From NCBI RefSeq assembly GCF_028736155.1, contig NZ_CP117879.1, positions 4,030,001 to 4,094,000 on the forward strand: DNA of 64,000 bases, given 5' to 3'. Shown here in pieces: positions 8,852 through 16,597 of the stretch. Under the pieces are notes generated by a model. The model worked only from the letters and a program-made list of their open reading frames with translations, was not told the DNA's origin and made no database searches. The stretch comes from Flavobacterium sp. KACC 22763. Its GTDB lineage: Bacteria; Bacteroidota; Bacteroidia; Flavobacteriales; Flavobacteriaceae. Each line of letters opens with the position of its first letter. Within the stretch, counting starts at the first letter, position 1. Made by a program: the position numbers and the translations under genes.

Positions 8852-9472
8852 ATGAAAACCAAATTTTCAATTATTTTAGCTTTATTTAGTTTTTACTTTG
8901 CAAATGCGCAACAAGAAGATCAGGTTAATTCTGAAATGAATTCTGCAAAAGGAATCACCTTTGCACATGGCGATATGTTTATTGAAGGTGCAATACAAAT
9001 TAGTACGGGAGGCGATCGCGACTATTATGCTTTTAATCCCAAATTTGGATATTTTCTTAATGATAAATTTGCCGTTGGAGGACAATTGAGCTATTCTAGC
9101 AATAAAGTTGAAGCAACCGATGAAAAAACTAATATTTTTGGAATCGGTGGTTTCGCAAGATATTATGTATTGGAACTCGATAAAAAACGATTCAAAGCTT
9201 ATGGAGAAGCAGGTTTAGGATATGGCAGAAATAAATACGAAAGTCCAATTACTGGTACAGATAATAGCAATAGTCTTACTGCAAATATTAATGTTGGTTT
9301 GAACTATTTTATAACTAAAAACATAGCGGTGACTTTTACTTTAGCAAACATCCTATCCTACAATAGCGTTTCTCCAGAAAACGGTCCGTCTTCAGATACT
9401 TTCCAATTAAACATCAATTTATTTGAAAACATCTTCGATCAACCAAAATTCGGATTATTGTTTAGATTTTAA
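8852..9472 (+). CDS. small outer-membrane beta-barrel protein
   Basis: This 206-residue protein has a clear signal peptide (MKTKFSIILALFSFYFANA, cleavage before QQ). The mature part alternates glycine- and aromatic-rich amphipathic strands (GDMFIEGAIQIST, FNPKFGYFLNDKFAVGGQL, FGIGGFARYYV, AYGEAGLGYG, ANINVGLNYFITKNIAV). It ends in GLLFRF with a terminal Phe, the usual outer-membrane insertion signal. This fits an eight-stranded OmpA/OmpX-type barrel (PF13505-like). No periplasmic domain follows. The specific function is unknown. It appears to be a stand-alone unit between the lepA terminator and its own perfect terminator. Confidence 0.8.
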   Translation: MKTKFSIILALFSFYFANAQQEDQVNSEMNSAKGITFAHGDMFIEGAIQISTGGDRDYYAFNPKFGYFLNDKFAVGGQLSYSSNKVEATDEKTNIFGIGGFARYYVLELDKKRFKAYGEAGLGYGRNKYESPITGTDNSNSLTANINVGLNYFITKNIAVTFTLANILSYNSVSPENGPSSDTFQLNINLFENIFDQPKFGLLFRF

Positions 9473-9493
9473 TTCGTTCCCACGATTATACAT

Positions 9494-9525
9494 AAAAGCT
9501 GTTCTAGTTTAGAACAGCTTTTTTT
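9494..9525 (+). terminator. terminator of the small beta-barrel gene
   Basis: A perfect 13-bp stem, AAAAGCTGTTCTA (9494-9506) with TAGAACAGCTTTT (9510-9522), has a 3-nt loop and ends in a T-run. It begins 21 bp after the stop codon. Confidence 0.85.
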
Positions 9526-9548
9526 ATTCTCTTTACTTTTTTCATTTG

Positions 9549-9556
9549 TATCTTTG
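9549..9556 (+). promoter_or_regulatory. -7 promoter element of the WYL regulator gene
   Basis: TATCTTTG matches TAnnTTTG. It lies 63 bp upstream of the ATG, with an 8-bp-period repeat in between that would form the transcript leader. Confidence 0.45.
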
Positions 9557-9585
9557 AATCTTTGCACCTGCAAAAAAGCATAGAA

Positions 9586-9617
9586 ACTTAGCAACTCAGA
9601 ACCTTAGAATCTTAAAA
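9586..9617 (+). repeat. 8-bp-period CTTAGnAn repeat in the leader of the WYL gene
   Basis: Four consecutive octamers, ACTTAGCA, ACTCAGAA, CCTTAGAA and TCTTAAAA, end 2 bp before the start codon. Related arrays occur at 11846-11861 and 12070-12109. Confidence 0.6.
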
Positions 9618-9619
9618 AA

Positions 9620-10579
9620 ATGCTCGACGAAACCCCAAAACGATTTGACCGAATTGTAGCTATTCTTATCCAATTGCAATCTAAAAAAATTGTAAAAGCA
9701 CAAGAATTGGCCGATCGTTTTGAATGCAGTTTAAGAACAATTTATCGAGACATTCGAACTTTGGAAGCTTCAGGAGTTCCTATTTATAGTGAAGCTGGTG
9801 TTGGCTACGCACTAATGGATGGTTATCGTCTTCCGCCTGTTATGTTTACGCGCGAAGAAGTAAGCAGTTTTATTGCGGCCGAAAAATTAATGCAGAAGTT
9901 TACTGACCCTTCTTTGGGAACACATTATGCCTCGGCGATGTACAAACTGAAAGCGGTTTTGAGAAGCAACGACAAAGATTATCTTTCGAACATCGAATCT
10001 AGAATTGTCATGCAAGATGCAGAACCGATGTTTAATGATAATTCGCCAAATACTTTGGCCGTTCTTTTTGAAGGAATTGCAGAGAAAAAACAAATTCTTC
10101 TAACCTATAAAACTTTTGAAAAAGACGAAATCACTGAACGTAATCTTGAACCTGTAGGAGTTTTTCATGACAATAATAATTGGTATTTTCTGGGTTATTG
10201 CCATCTTAGAAAAGATTACCGCCAGTTTAGAACCGACAGAATTCAGGGAATTAAAAAAACAGATGTTGATTTCACAATCGAACATGATGCTCTGGAAACC
10301 TATTTAACTAAAACAGAAACTCATCCAACAACAAAAGTTCGCATTTTAATTGACCGAAAAATAGCGAGATATTTAGCAACCGAAAGAAAATATCATGGTT
10401 TTATTTCGCAGAAAGAGGTTGGTGAAAAAATCGAAATGACTTTTATGTCTAGAGATATTAATAACGCTTTTCCGAGATGGTTTTTGATGTTTGGAGATTA
10501 TGCAGAAATTCTCGAACCTGAAATATTAAAAACCAATGTCCTCCAATTATTGGAAATCAATAGAAAAAGACTTTTATAA
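9620..10579 (+). CDS. YafY-type transcriptional regulator with HTH and WYL domains
   Basis: This 319-residue protein has an N-terminal winged HTH of the HTH_11/DeoR type (about residues 8-62: KAQELADRFECSLRTIYRDI, then LEASGVPIYSEAGVGY). A WYL ligand-sensing domain follows at about residues 140-215 (PVGVFHDNNNWYFLGYC, then YRQFRTDRI), and a WCX C-terminal extension ends the protein. WYL regulators bind nucleic acid or nucleotide-type signals and often control stress or defence genes. Here the WYL core reads WYF. The gene converges on two DinB-fold genes across a shared terminator; in other genomes this class often neighbours DinB/YdeN-type enzymes, so functional linkage is possible but not shown. 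Confidence 0.9.
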   Translation: MLDETPKRFDRIVAILIQLQSKKIVKAQELADRFECSLRTIYRDIRTLEASGVPIYSEAGVGYALMDGYRLPPVMFTREEVSSFIAAEKLMQKFTDPSLGTHYASAMYKLKAVLRSNDKDYLSNIESRIVMQDAEPMFNDNSPNTLAVLFEGIAEKKQILLTYKTFEKDEITERNLEPVGVFHDNNNWYFLGYCHLRKDYRQFRTDRIQGIKKTDVDFTIEHDALETYLTKTETHPTTKVRILIDRKIARYLATERKYHGFISQKEVGEKIEMTFMSRDINNAFPRWFLMFGDYAEILEPEILKTNVLQLLEINRKRLL

Positions 10580-10580
10580 A

Positions 10581-10612
10581 AAAACTCCTGAGAGCAGTAT
10601 CTCAGGAGTTTT
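10581..10612. terminator. bidirectional terminator between the WYL and DinB genes
   Basis: A perfect 13-bp stem, AAAACTCCTGAGA (10581-10593) with TCTCAGGAGTTTT (10600-10612), encloses a 6-nt loop. A- and T-runs on both sides serve both convergent transcripts. Confidence 0.9.
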
Positions 10613-10617
10613 TTCAT

Positions 10618-11115
10618 TTATTTCTGTTTTATAACATTATAAAAATTGTAATCGGTGTTGGAAGCATCTGTAATTCCGATATTTCGTCCCATGGTTACAA
10701 TCTGTCCTCTATGATAAGTGCCATGATTGATAACTTGAATTAAATATTCTGAAATTGGCAGTTCGCATTCAAACCACGGATTCGTAATTTTAACTTCTTT
10801 CATCAAATCTTCTTCTGACAACGAGTTGATAAGGTGTTTCAATCTTGTAGATGAATTAAGCAATCCTTCAAATATTTCTTCTTTTGACAATTCGCTTTCT
10901 GGCTTCTTTACTGTCATTTCATTTTCAGAAATTACAGAAAACCAATATTCTTCTGTAGACCAAATGTGGTCTAACGTTTTTATAATAGTAGAAAAACTCG
11001 ATTGAACTTCTGCATAAAGCAATTCATCAGCTTTTGGCGAAAGCCAGTTTACAAATTGCTGGTTTACCCATAAATTATAATCTGCAAAATTGGACATTAT
11101 CTTTTTTAAACTCAT
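10618..11115 (-). CDS. DinB/YfiT-family putative metal-dependent hydrolase
   Basis: This 165-residue protein has the DinB four-helix fold pattern. A first metal His lies in KTLDHIWSTEEYWF (about residue 48) and the C-terminal pair in NHGTYHRGQIVTMGR, giving the usual three-His metal site. Members include thiol-transferases (bacillithiol- or mycothiol-dependent) and hydrolases; the substrate here is unknown. It is a soluble cytoplasmic protein. It lies 47 bp downstream of another DinB-fold gene on the same strand, probably in the same operon, and converges on a WYL regulator. Confidence 0.85.
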   Translation of the reverse strand: MSLKKIMSNFADYNLWVNQQFVNWLSPKADELLYAEVQSSFSTIIKTLDHIWSTEEYWFSVISENEMTVKKPESELSKEEIFEGLLNSSTRLKHLINSLSEEDLMKEVKITNPWFECELPISEYLIQVINHGTYHRGQIVTMGRNIGITDASNTDYNFYNVIKQK

Positions 11116-11162
11116 AGTCTTAGTTTTAGATTTCTGATATTAAGTTAGTAAAAAATTATCAA

Positions 11163-11642
11163 TTATCTTTCCCAGAAAAATGGTGGTTCGATATTTAATG
11201 CTCTTAAATACACATAAGCTTGTCCGCGATGGTGTACTTCATTGTCGATAAAATATAAGATATTCTGAATTACAGGAAATTCATATTGTCCAAAAAGGTT
11301 AAAGGTCTCACTAAAATCTTCAACCGATAATTGCTGCCAATATTTATCAATTTCTACAGTAGCTTCATCCCATTTTTCAAGATATTGCGCTTTAAAAATT
11401 AGTTTTTCAGTTCCTTCTGAGAATGGTGCAGTTTCTTTTGTTACAATTCCTTTTAGGCCTGGAACTGCAATAGCCAAAAGCTCATCTACTAATTTTGAAA
11501 AAGTTCTCATGCCGCCAATTGAAAATTCGAAGAAATCTTTCTCTGGGAAAACCTCAATTAAACGACGTGTAAGTGCTCTGTGTCCTTGCCAGTGTTTCAA
11601 TAAATCTTCTGAAGTAATAACTTGTGCTTCTAATGTTTTCAT
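11163..11642 (-). CDS. DinB-family protein
   Basis: This 159-residue second DinB-fold protein sits directly upstream of the first. The C-terminal signature IDNEVHHRGQAYVYLRAL supplies the metal-binding His pair. The first helix has HWQGHRALTRRLIEVFPEKD, which resembles the damage-inducible DinB subgroup. It differs strongly from the downstream copy, so this is not a recent duplication. It is probably a metal-dependent enzyme of unknown substrate. It begins the two-gene operon; upstream lies a repeat-rich intergenic stretch with no clear promoter. Confidence 0.82.
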   Translation of the reverse strand: MKTLEAQVITSEDLLKHWQGHRALTRRLIEVFPEKDFFEFSIGGMRTFSKLVDELLAIAVPGLKGIVTKETAPFSEGTEKLIFKAQYLEKWDEATVEIDKYWQQLSVEDFSETFNLFGQYEFPVIQNILYFIDNEVHHRGQAYVYLRALNIEPPFFWER

Positions 11643-11745
11643 GGTTTTAAAGTTTAAATATTTTTAATACTTCAAAAGTAAAATGGGCTGGTGACAACAG
11701 TTTGTCAGCAGCAAAAAATAATTTTTAAAAAATATTCTTCAACAC

Positions 11746-11775
11746 GTTTTAGACGCACTGCAGTGCGTCTAAAAC
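11746..11775. repeat. perfect 30-bp intergenic palindrome
   Basis: GTTTTAGACGCACTG (11746-11760) is followed directly by its exact reverse complement CAGTGCGTCTAAAAC (11761-11775). A decayed relative with core ACGCACTGCAGTTCGTCT lies about 50 bp on, at roughly 11810-11830. The pattern suggests a dispersed extragenic palindrome. Confidence 0.8.
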
Positions 11776-11845
11776 ATCGGAAATCTACACGCAATTGTAT
11801 ACACGAGTGAAACGCACTGCAGTTCGTCTCTACAGAATAAAAAAA

Positions 11846-11861
11846 CTTAGAACCTTAGTAA
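11846..11861. repeat. two-unit CTTAGnAn octamer array
   Basis: CTTAGAAC and CTTAGTAA occur back to back, preceded by an A-run. It is related to the longer arrays at 9586-9617 and 12070-12109. Confidence 0.5.
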
Positions 11862-11903
11862 AAACACACCGCCATAGAGATACTGCGCTAATTTATTTTT
11901 TTG

Positions 11904-12031
11904 AATTGCCTCCAGCTTTAGCTGGGGGAAATAAATGATTATCAAAAGAGGCTTTAGCCAAAACTTTAATGTTCGGCTAAAGCCTTTTATATTCGAATTA
12001 AGCTGACCTCCAGCTAAAGCAGGAGGCAATT
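11904..12031. repeat. tripartite palindromic repeat element
   Basis: The outer arms, 11904-11928 and 12007-12031, are near-perfect inverted copies (core GCTTTAGCTGG against CCAGCTAAAGC). Each arm can also fold on itself. Nested between them is a second inverted repeat, AAAAGAGGCTTTAGCC (11944-11959) with GGCTAAAGCCTTTT (11975-11988). The whole could form a cloverleaf. It has the look of a small mobile or REP-like element without coding capacity. Confidence 0.75.
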
Positions 12032-12069
12032 GATTTTTTAGACAGCAATATAAATCTGCTACAAAAAAA

Positions 12070-12109
12070 CTTAGAACCTTAGTATCTCAGAATCTTAGCA
12101 TCTTTAAAA
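12070..12109 (+). repeat. five-unit CTTAGnAn octamer array upstream of thiL
   Basis: CTTAGAAC, CTTAGTAT, CTCAGAAT and CTTAGCAT follow one another, and a fifth, degenerate unit CTTTAAAA begins at 12102. The array ends just before the thiL -7 element. Confidence 0.6.
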
Positions 12110-12119
12110 AAATCCTTTG

Positions 12120-12127
12120 TACCTTTG
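12120..12127 (+). promoter_or_regulatory. -7 promoter element of thiL
   Basis: TACCTTTG matches TAnnTTTG and lies 29 bp before the thiL ATG. No clear TTG at -33; the octamer array occupies that position. Confidence 0.45.
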
Positions 12128-12156
12128 CACCTTAATAACTTTGGAACTTAACAGAA

Positions 12157-13203
12157 ATGATTGAAGATAAAAATCAGCAGAGAACTAGTATAGCTCAATT
12201 GGGCGAATTCGGCTTAATTGACCATTTAACCAAAAATTTTGATGTTACTCAGGAATCGACTTTAAAAAGTATTGGCGATGATGCTGCTGTTCTTGATTTT
12301 AAAGACAAAAAAGTAGTAGTTTCAACCGATTTATTAATTGAAGGCGTTCATTTTGATTTGGCTTACATGCCTTTAAAACATTTAGGATACAAAGCCGTTG
12401 TAGTAAACGTTTCTGACATTTGCGCAATGAATGCAAAACCGACTCAAATTACAGTTTCGGTTGCCGTTTCTAATCGTTTTCCACTTGAAGCTTTAGAAGA
12501 ATTGTTTGCAGGAATTACACATGCTGCAAAAGAATATAAAGTGGATGTTATTGGCGGAGACACAACCTCATCTCAAAAAGGATTAATTATCAGCATCACT
12601 GCCATTGGAGAAGCTGACGAAAATGAATTGGTTTACAGAAACGGAGCCAAACAAACCGATTTATTAGTTGTAACGGGAGATCTTGGTGCAGCTTATATGG
12701 GATTGCAGGTTTTGGAACGCGAAAAACAAGTTTTTCAGGTTAACCCAAACAATCAGCCAGATTTAGATCCTTATACTTATTTGGTAGAACGCCAATTGAA
12801 ACCTGAAGCACGAAAAGATATTCGCACCCTACTTCATGCTTTAGACATAAAACCAACCGCAATGATCGATATTTCAGACGGATTGTCTTCTGAAATTATT
12901 CATATCTGTAAGCAATCAAAAGTAGGCTGTAATTTGTATGAAGATAAATTGCCATTAGATCCGCAATTTATTTCTACTTGCGAAGAATTTAATATCGACA
13001 GCACGACGGTTGCTATAAATGGCGGTGAAGATTACGAGCTTTTATTTACAATTGACATTAATGATTTCGACAAAATAAAAGGAAATCCGAATTTCTCTGT
13101 TATTGGACATATGGCGGAAGAAAATGAAGGAATCCATCTTGTAACCCGTGCCAACACAAAAATTGCCTTAAAAGCCCGCGGATGGGATGCCCTTAGCGAA
13201 TAA
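12157..13203 (+). CDS. thiL: Thiamine-monophosphate kinase
   Basis: This 348-residue protein is the last enzyme of thiamine diphosphate synthesis, phosphorylating TMP with ATP. The PurM/ThiL fold is evident: GEFGLIDHL near the N-terminus, IGDDAAVLDF (metal/ATP site), STDLLIEGVHFDL, NVSDICAMNAKPTQI, GGDTTSSQKGLIISITAIGE, MIDISDGLSSEIIHIC, and NGGEDYELLFT close to the end. All key Asp motifs are present. It is cytoplasmic. It appears to be a single-gene unit with its own promoter and a strong downstream terminator. No TPP riboswitch was seen upstream. Confidence 0.96.
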   Translation: MIEDKNQQRTSIAQLGEFGLIDHLTKNFDVTQESTLKSIGDDAAVLDFKDKKVVVSTDLLIEGVHFDLAYMPLKHLGYKAVVVNVSDICAMNAKPTQITVSVAVSNRFPLEALEELFAGITHAAKEYKVDVIGGDTTSSQKGLIISITAIGEADENELVYRNGAKQTDLLVVTGDLGAAYMGLQVLEREKQVFQVNPNNQPDLDPYTYLVERQLKPEARKDIRTLLHALDIKPTAMIDISDGLSSEIIHICKQSKVGCNLYEDKLPLDPQFISTCEEFNIDSTTVAINGGEDYELLFTIDINDFDKIKGNPNFSVIGHMAEENEGIHLVTRANTKIALKARGWDALSE

Positions 13204-13224
13204 ATTTTAGAAAATTCCAATAAT

Positions 13225-13275
13225 AAAAAATTCCAAATTCCAATGCTAGGTTATTATTGGAATTTGGAATTTTTT
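13225..13275. terminator. bidirectional terminator after thiL
   Basis: A perfect 20-bp inverted repeat (13225-13244 with 13256-13275) with an 11-nt loop and A/T ends separates convergent thiL and the response regulator gene. A partial third copy of the arm (TTGGAATTTAGAATTT) follows at about 13291. Confidence 0.85.
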
Positions 13276-13325
13276 ATTTCGCTTTTTTTATTGGAATTTA
13301 GAATTTCAACATTGGGATTTTTTCC

Positions 13326-14024
13326 CTAAAAAAGTCCTTTACTTTTTGCTTCTTTAATTAAATCGCGATCAGAACCACTTTTTATTTTTAGCAATTCCAT
13401 TAAATGCTTTTTTCGTTTCACTATCGCATTTAAGGAAATCGGGATATTCTCCAGCATTTCATGAATTGGAGTTCCCCTATCTAAATGAATTAAAATCTGT
13501 TTATCGTACTGATCTATTTCAATTGCATTATGCGTCGATTGATTGAGCATTTTTACGACCGATTGACTATAATACTTTTCATTTTTCATTACCATATCAA
13601 AAGCCAAGAGCAATTCGTCAAAAGTAAGGTCATTTTTAATGATTAATCCATTAGGCTGAATTGTCCTCATAATGGTTTTAATTTTCAGCAATTCGGTATA
13701 CATTGTCAAAAGAATGATCTTACAAGAAGGCATTTTTTTCAAAAGCAATTTTGCCAGATCTTCACCCGAAAAAATCTCTTTTTCCTCATAAGGAGGCATA
13801 CTGATATCCAAAAAAGCAATATCAAAATCTAATGCGTTATTGTTTTCAATTATATCATAACCTGATCTGCAATCATGCGCTTGAGAAATAAAAAACTCAT
13901 ATTGTTTTGGATTATAACGAGTTATAGCATTTTTATATCCTTCAATAATAAATGGATGGTCATCTACTATTAAAATATTCTTTTTAACTAATTGTGGAAC
14001 CGAGGCTGTTAAATCAAATGTCAT
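13326..14024 (-). CDS. Response regulator of a two-component system (NarL/LuxR-like)
   Basis: The 232-residue protein has a receiver domain (about residues 15-140) with acidic pair DD21-22, phospho-acceptor Asp73 in AFLDISMPP, Thr in LLTMYT and Lys in LIIKND. The C-terminal 65 residues carry a helix-turn-helix (YDKQILIHLDRGTPIHEML, then LNAIVKRKKHLMELL) of the NarL type, though poorly conserved. It overlaps the histidine kinase gene upstream by 11 bp, so the two are translationally coupled partners. Output genes are unknown. Confidence 0.9.
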   Translation of the reverse strand: MTFDLTASVPQLVKKNILIVDDHPFIIEGYKNAITRYNPKQYEFFISQAHDCRSGYDIIENNNALDFDIAFLDISMPPYEEKEIFSGEDLAKLLLKKMPSCKIILLTMYTELLKIKTIMRTIQPNGLIIKNDLTFDELLLAFDMVMKNEKYYSQSVVKMLNQSTHNAIEIDQYDKQILIHLDRGTPIHEMLENIPISLNAIVKRKKHLMELLKIKSGSDRDLIKEAKSKGLF

Positions 14025-16062
14025 TATGCAGGTTATTATTTGGCTCTATTGGGACTTTTATGGTGAGAATTGTTCCTTCTCCTTTGGCAGATTTTATGGT
14101 AACTGTTCCCTTACATTCTGTTGCTCTATATTCTATATTATTAAGACCAATTCCGTTTTTAGTTTTATTGGTCTTAAATCCAATTCCATCGTCTTCGATG
14201 ATTAAGACTAGACTATCATTTTCATTTTTAAACTCCACTTTAATAATGTCGGCCTTGGCATATTTGTTACAATTTTGGAGTCCTTCCTGAACAATTCTAT
14301 ACAAATTGATTTTTTCAATATTACTTATCAAATCCCATTTAATTTCAGGATCAAAAACAGTAATCAATTTCGAGCTATACGTATTTCTCTGATCTTCAAA
14401 TAGTTTATTCAAAATCGAAACAAAATTATTAATTAATTCCGATTTTTCTCTATTTAAGTCATGCGAAATTTCTCGAATATCCTGCTCAACATTTTTCAAT
14501 TCGTCAAGATATTTTTTTCTCTTAGCAATAGCTTCAGATTCATTTAACTTATCCAAGCTGTCCAAACTTATCCGAATACCAAACATACGCCCTAAAACAC
14601 CATCATGCAATTCCTGAGCAACTTTCTTCTTTTCTTTTATTCGCGTAAGTTCAATTTCGTTCTGTTGTGAAATCATCAAATTGTAAATATCTTCGTTTGC
14701 AATCTGCTGCTGCTGTTTAAAAAGAAGCTCACGGTTTTTGGCTTGCTGTGTTTTATAAACATAAAAAAACAACCCTAGCAATGTACAAATACTAAATACA
14801 TAAATCAAGGTTTTATTTTTTTCCTCAAGATTGGAGTTCTGATCTTTAATTTCGTTGGTTTCGTACTCGATACGAGAGAATTTTTCTCCCATTTTGCGTT
14901 CTGCTTTTAGCATTTGGTCATTAAGCTTAATATACTCTCGAGAATATTTTGATGCATTTTCTGGATCAATAAGCGCTATTTGTTTAAGTACATCTAATGT
15001 ATTAGCTATTTGATTAGATTTTCTTGACAAAACCAAAGCCTGATTACAATATTCAATAGCAACAAGAGTATCTTTTTTGTAAGCAAAATATTCAGACAAA
15101 TGTAATTTACTTAACACGACTCCCGATTTAAGCTCAAGTGTATCTCGTATTTTTAGTGCATTATCAAACTGAACAAATAGATTTCCTGTTTCTCTTAATC
15201 TAAATTTAGAATAGGCCAAATTATCTAAAATAATGGCGTACAACTCCTTATTCTGTCTATATAAATTCTCTTCATCTAATGCTTTTTGAAAATAAATTTT
15301 TGCATTCCTATAATCCCCTTTTTTTAAGTTAACATAACCAATATTATTTAGAGATGTTGCTTTCAATTGAAATTCTGTAGGAATGGATTTATCATCTAAT
15401 ATATTTAAAGCATTATAATGAAACTCAAAGGCCTTTTGATATTCTTCACGCTCATTATATAAAAGTCCTAATAAATTATAACAATCGTAAAGCAGATCAT
15501 TTACATTTTTCTCCTGTTTTAAAATTCGTAATGCTTTAAAAACACTAATTTCACTTTCAAAATAATCTCCTCCGTTAAACTGAAGATTTCCTTTATTCAA
15601 AAATATCTTCGCTAAATTAATTTTGTCGTTTATTTTTAAATATATTTTTTCTGCTTTGAAATAGTTCAAAAAAGCACTGTCAGATATTGATTTAGAGACA
15701 TAGTAGTCTCCCAAATAACTATAAGCTTTTGCCATATTAACAGAGTCCTTAGAATCTATAGATCTTTCCAAAATTAGTTTGGTAGTTAGAAAATATTCCT
15801 TCCAACCACTCATGTTATAATATCTGTTAGCAACTTTAAAAAGATTTACTTTATTGATAGAGTCATCTTTTTGATCTAAAATTATTTCAAGAGCTTTCTT
15901 ATTGTAGTTTTTTTTATATTCCAAGGAAAGATTCACATCCTTAGCCTTAGACAGGTAAATAGCAAGACTATCTTTTTGCAAGTCTATATTTTTAGAATCT
16001 TTGTTATTGACACAACTCAAAACAAAGCAAAAGAGGAATAATATTATACAATTTTTTTTCAA
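14014..16062 (-). CDS. TPR-containing sensor histidine kinase (HisKA_3 type)
   Basis: The 682-residue protein starts with a lipoprotein-like signal (IILFLFCFVLSC), then many TPR units over about residues 60-380. One transmembrane helix follows near residue 412-432 (TLIYVFSICTLLGLFFYVY), then a coiled segment. The HisKA_3 dimerisation domain has ELHDGVLGRMFGIRISL with the phospho-His near 484. A HATPase_c domain carries NLYRIVQEGLQN, DDGIGF and GIGLNNIEYRA. This architecture places the TPRs in the periplasm and the kinase in the cytoplasm. It pairs with the overlapping NarL-like regulator. The lipobox before a TM kinase is unusual and may tether the sensor twice. It has its own unit, as a terminator lies just upstream. 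Confidence 0.92.
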   Translation of the reverse strand: MKKNCIILFLFCFVLSCVNNKDSKNIDLQKDSLAIYLSKAKDVNLSLEYKKNYNKKALEIILDQKDDSINKVNLFKVANRYYNMSGWKEYFLTTKLILERSIDSKDSVNMAKAYSYLGDYYVSKSISDSAFLNYFKAEKIYLKINDKINLAKIFLNKGNLQFNGGDYFESEISVFKALRILKQEKNVNDLLYDCYNLLGLLYNEREEYQKAFEFHYNALNILDDKSIPTEFQLKATSLNNIGYVNLKKGDYRNAKIYFQKALDEENLYRQNKELYAIILDNLAYSKFRLRETGNLFVQFDNALKIRDTLELKSGVVLSKLHLSEYFAYKKDTLVAIEYCNQALVLSRKSNQIANTLDVLKQIALIDPENASKYSREYIKLNDQMLKAERKMGEKFSRIEYETNEIKDQNSNLEEKNKTLIYVFSICTLLGLFFYVYKTQQAKNRELLFKQQQQIANEDIYNLMISQQNEIELTRIKEKKKVAQELHDGVLGRMFGIRISLDSLDKLNESEAIAKRKKYLDELKNVEQDIREISHDLNREKSELINNFVSILNKLFEDQRNTYSSKLITVFDPEIKWDLISNIEKINLYRIVQEGLQNCNKYAKADIIKVEFKNENDSLVLIIEDDGIGFKTNKTKNGIGLNNIEYRATECKGTVTIKSAKGEGTILTIKVPIEPNNNLHNDI

Positions 16063-16105
16063 TATCGCTTAAGAGTTTTACCAAAAATAGTAAAACTATA
16101 GACAC

Positions 16106-16143
16106 AAAAAAAAGGCTGTCCAATAATGGACAGCCTTTTTTTT
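16106..16143 (-). terminator. terminator of the small exported protein gene
   Basis: A perfect 17-bp stem (16106-16122 with 16127-16143) with core GGCTGTCC and loop ATAA is flanked by A- and T-runs. It ends the transcript of the 86-residue gene and insulates the kinase gene. Confidence 0.9.
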
Positions 16144-16160
16144 GCTTATATCTATTTTTC

Positions 16161-16421
16161 TTAATCTAATTTTACAATTACTCTTTTAAATTGGCTATCT
16201 GCTGCAAAGCTGCTTAAATGCTTAGAATTTATTTTTGATTTATTTTCTAATGAGGCAAAATCAACTTTTTGTCTTCCCCCATTTGTAGCACCGCCACCTA
16301 AAACAGGAGGATTAATCTCCGCCATTGAAGCTGATAATTTATTAGAAACTTCTGGAGCTACAAAAGAAGTTGCTACTACTACTAAAGAAAATAATCCGAT
16401 TGTTAAAGCTGTTTTTTTCAT
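16161..16421 (-). CDS. small exported protein of unknown function (86 aa)
   Basis: The protein begins with a good signal peptide (MKKTALTIGLFSLVVVATSF, cleavage near SFVA). The mature part is about 65 residues, with a glycine-rich stretch (PPVLGGGATNGG) and a basic, Ser-rich tail. There are no cysteines and no recognised domain. It has its own strong terminator and sits between a LytTR regulator and the sensor kinase, both on the same strand, so it might be a target or a signal for either (speculation from position only). Confidence 0.7.
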   Translation of the reverse strand: MKKTALTIGLFSLVVVATSFVAPEVSNKLSASMAEINPPVLGGGATNGGRQKVDFASLENKSKINSKHLSSFAADSQFKRVIVKLD

Positions 16422-16597
16422 GACCTGAGGTTTTAATGTTTGTTTAATTTTTTTGGAGAAGATCCGCCGTTTGCTTGCGAATCAGAGTGTAAAACTAACA
16501 CCAGGTTGAAAAAAAATTTATATGAAAAATTAGGTTTGTGGTAGATCGTACCCAATTGATAGTCAATGGATAGCAAATTCATGTAATTGTCTAATTT

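Larger units (their letters stand above)
11643..12156. other. repeat-rich intergenic region between the DinB gene and thiL
   Basis: There is no credible gene in this 514-bp stretch; a 60-codon minus-strand frame at 11847-12029 lies largely within the palindromic element. It holds a perfect 30-bp palindrome and a decayed copy, a tripartite palindromic element, two arrays of the CTTAGnAn octamer, and the thiL promoter region. Confidence 0.8.

Noticed and set aside
11847..12029. 60-codon minus-strand frame
   Set aside because: It lies largely within the tripartite palindromic element and one octamer array, so its apparent sequence is that of the repeats.
12032..12156. TPP riboswitch in front of thiL
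   Set aside because: No CTGAGA/ACCTGAT-type thi-box elements are present; the leader is short and filled by the octamer array and -7 element.
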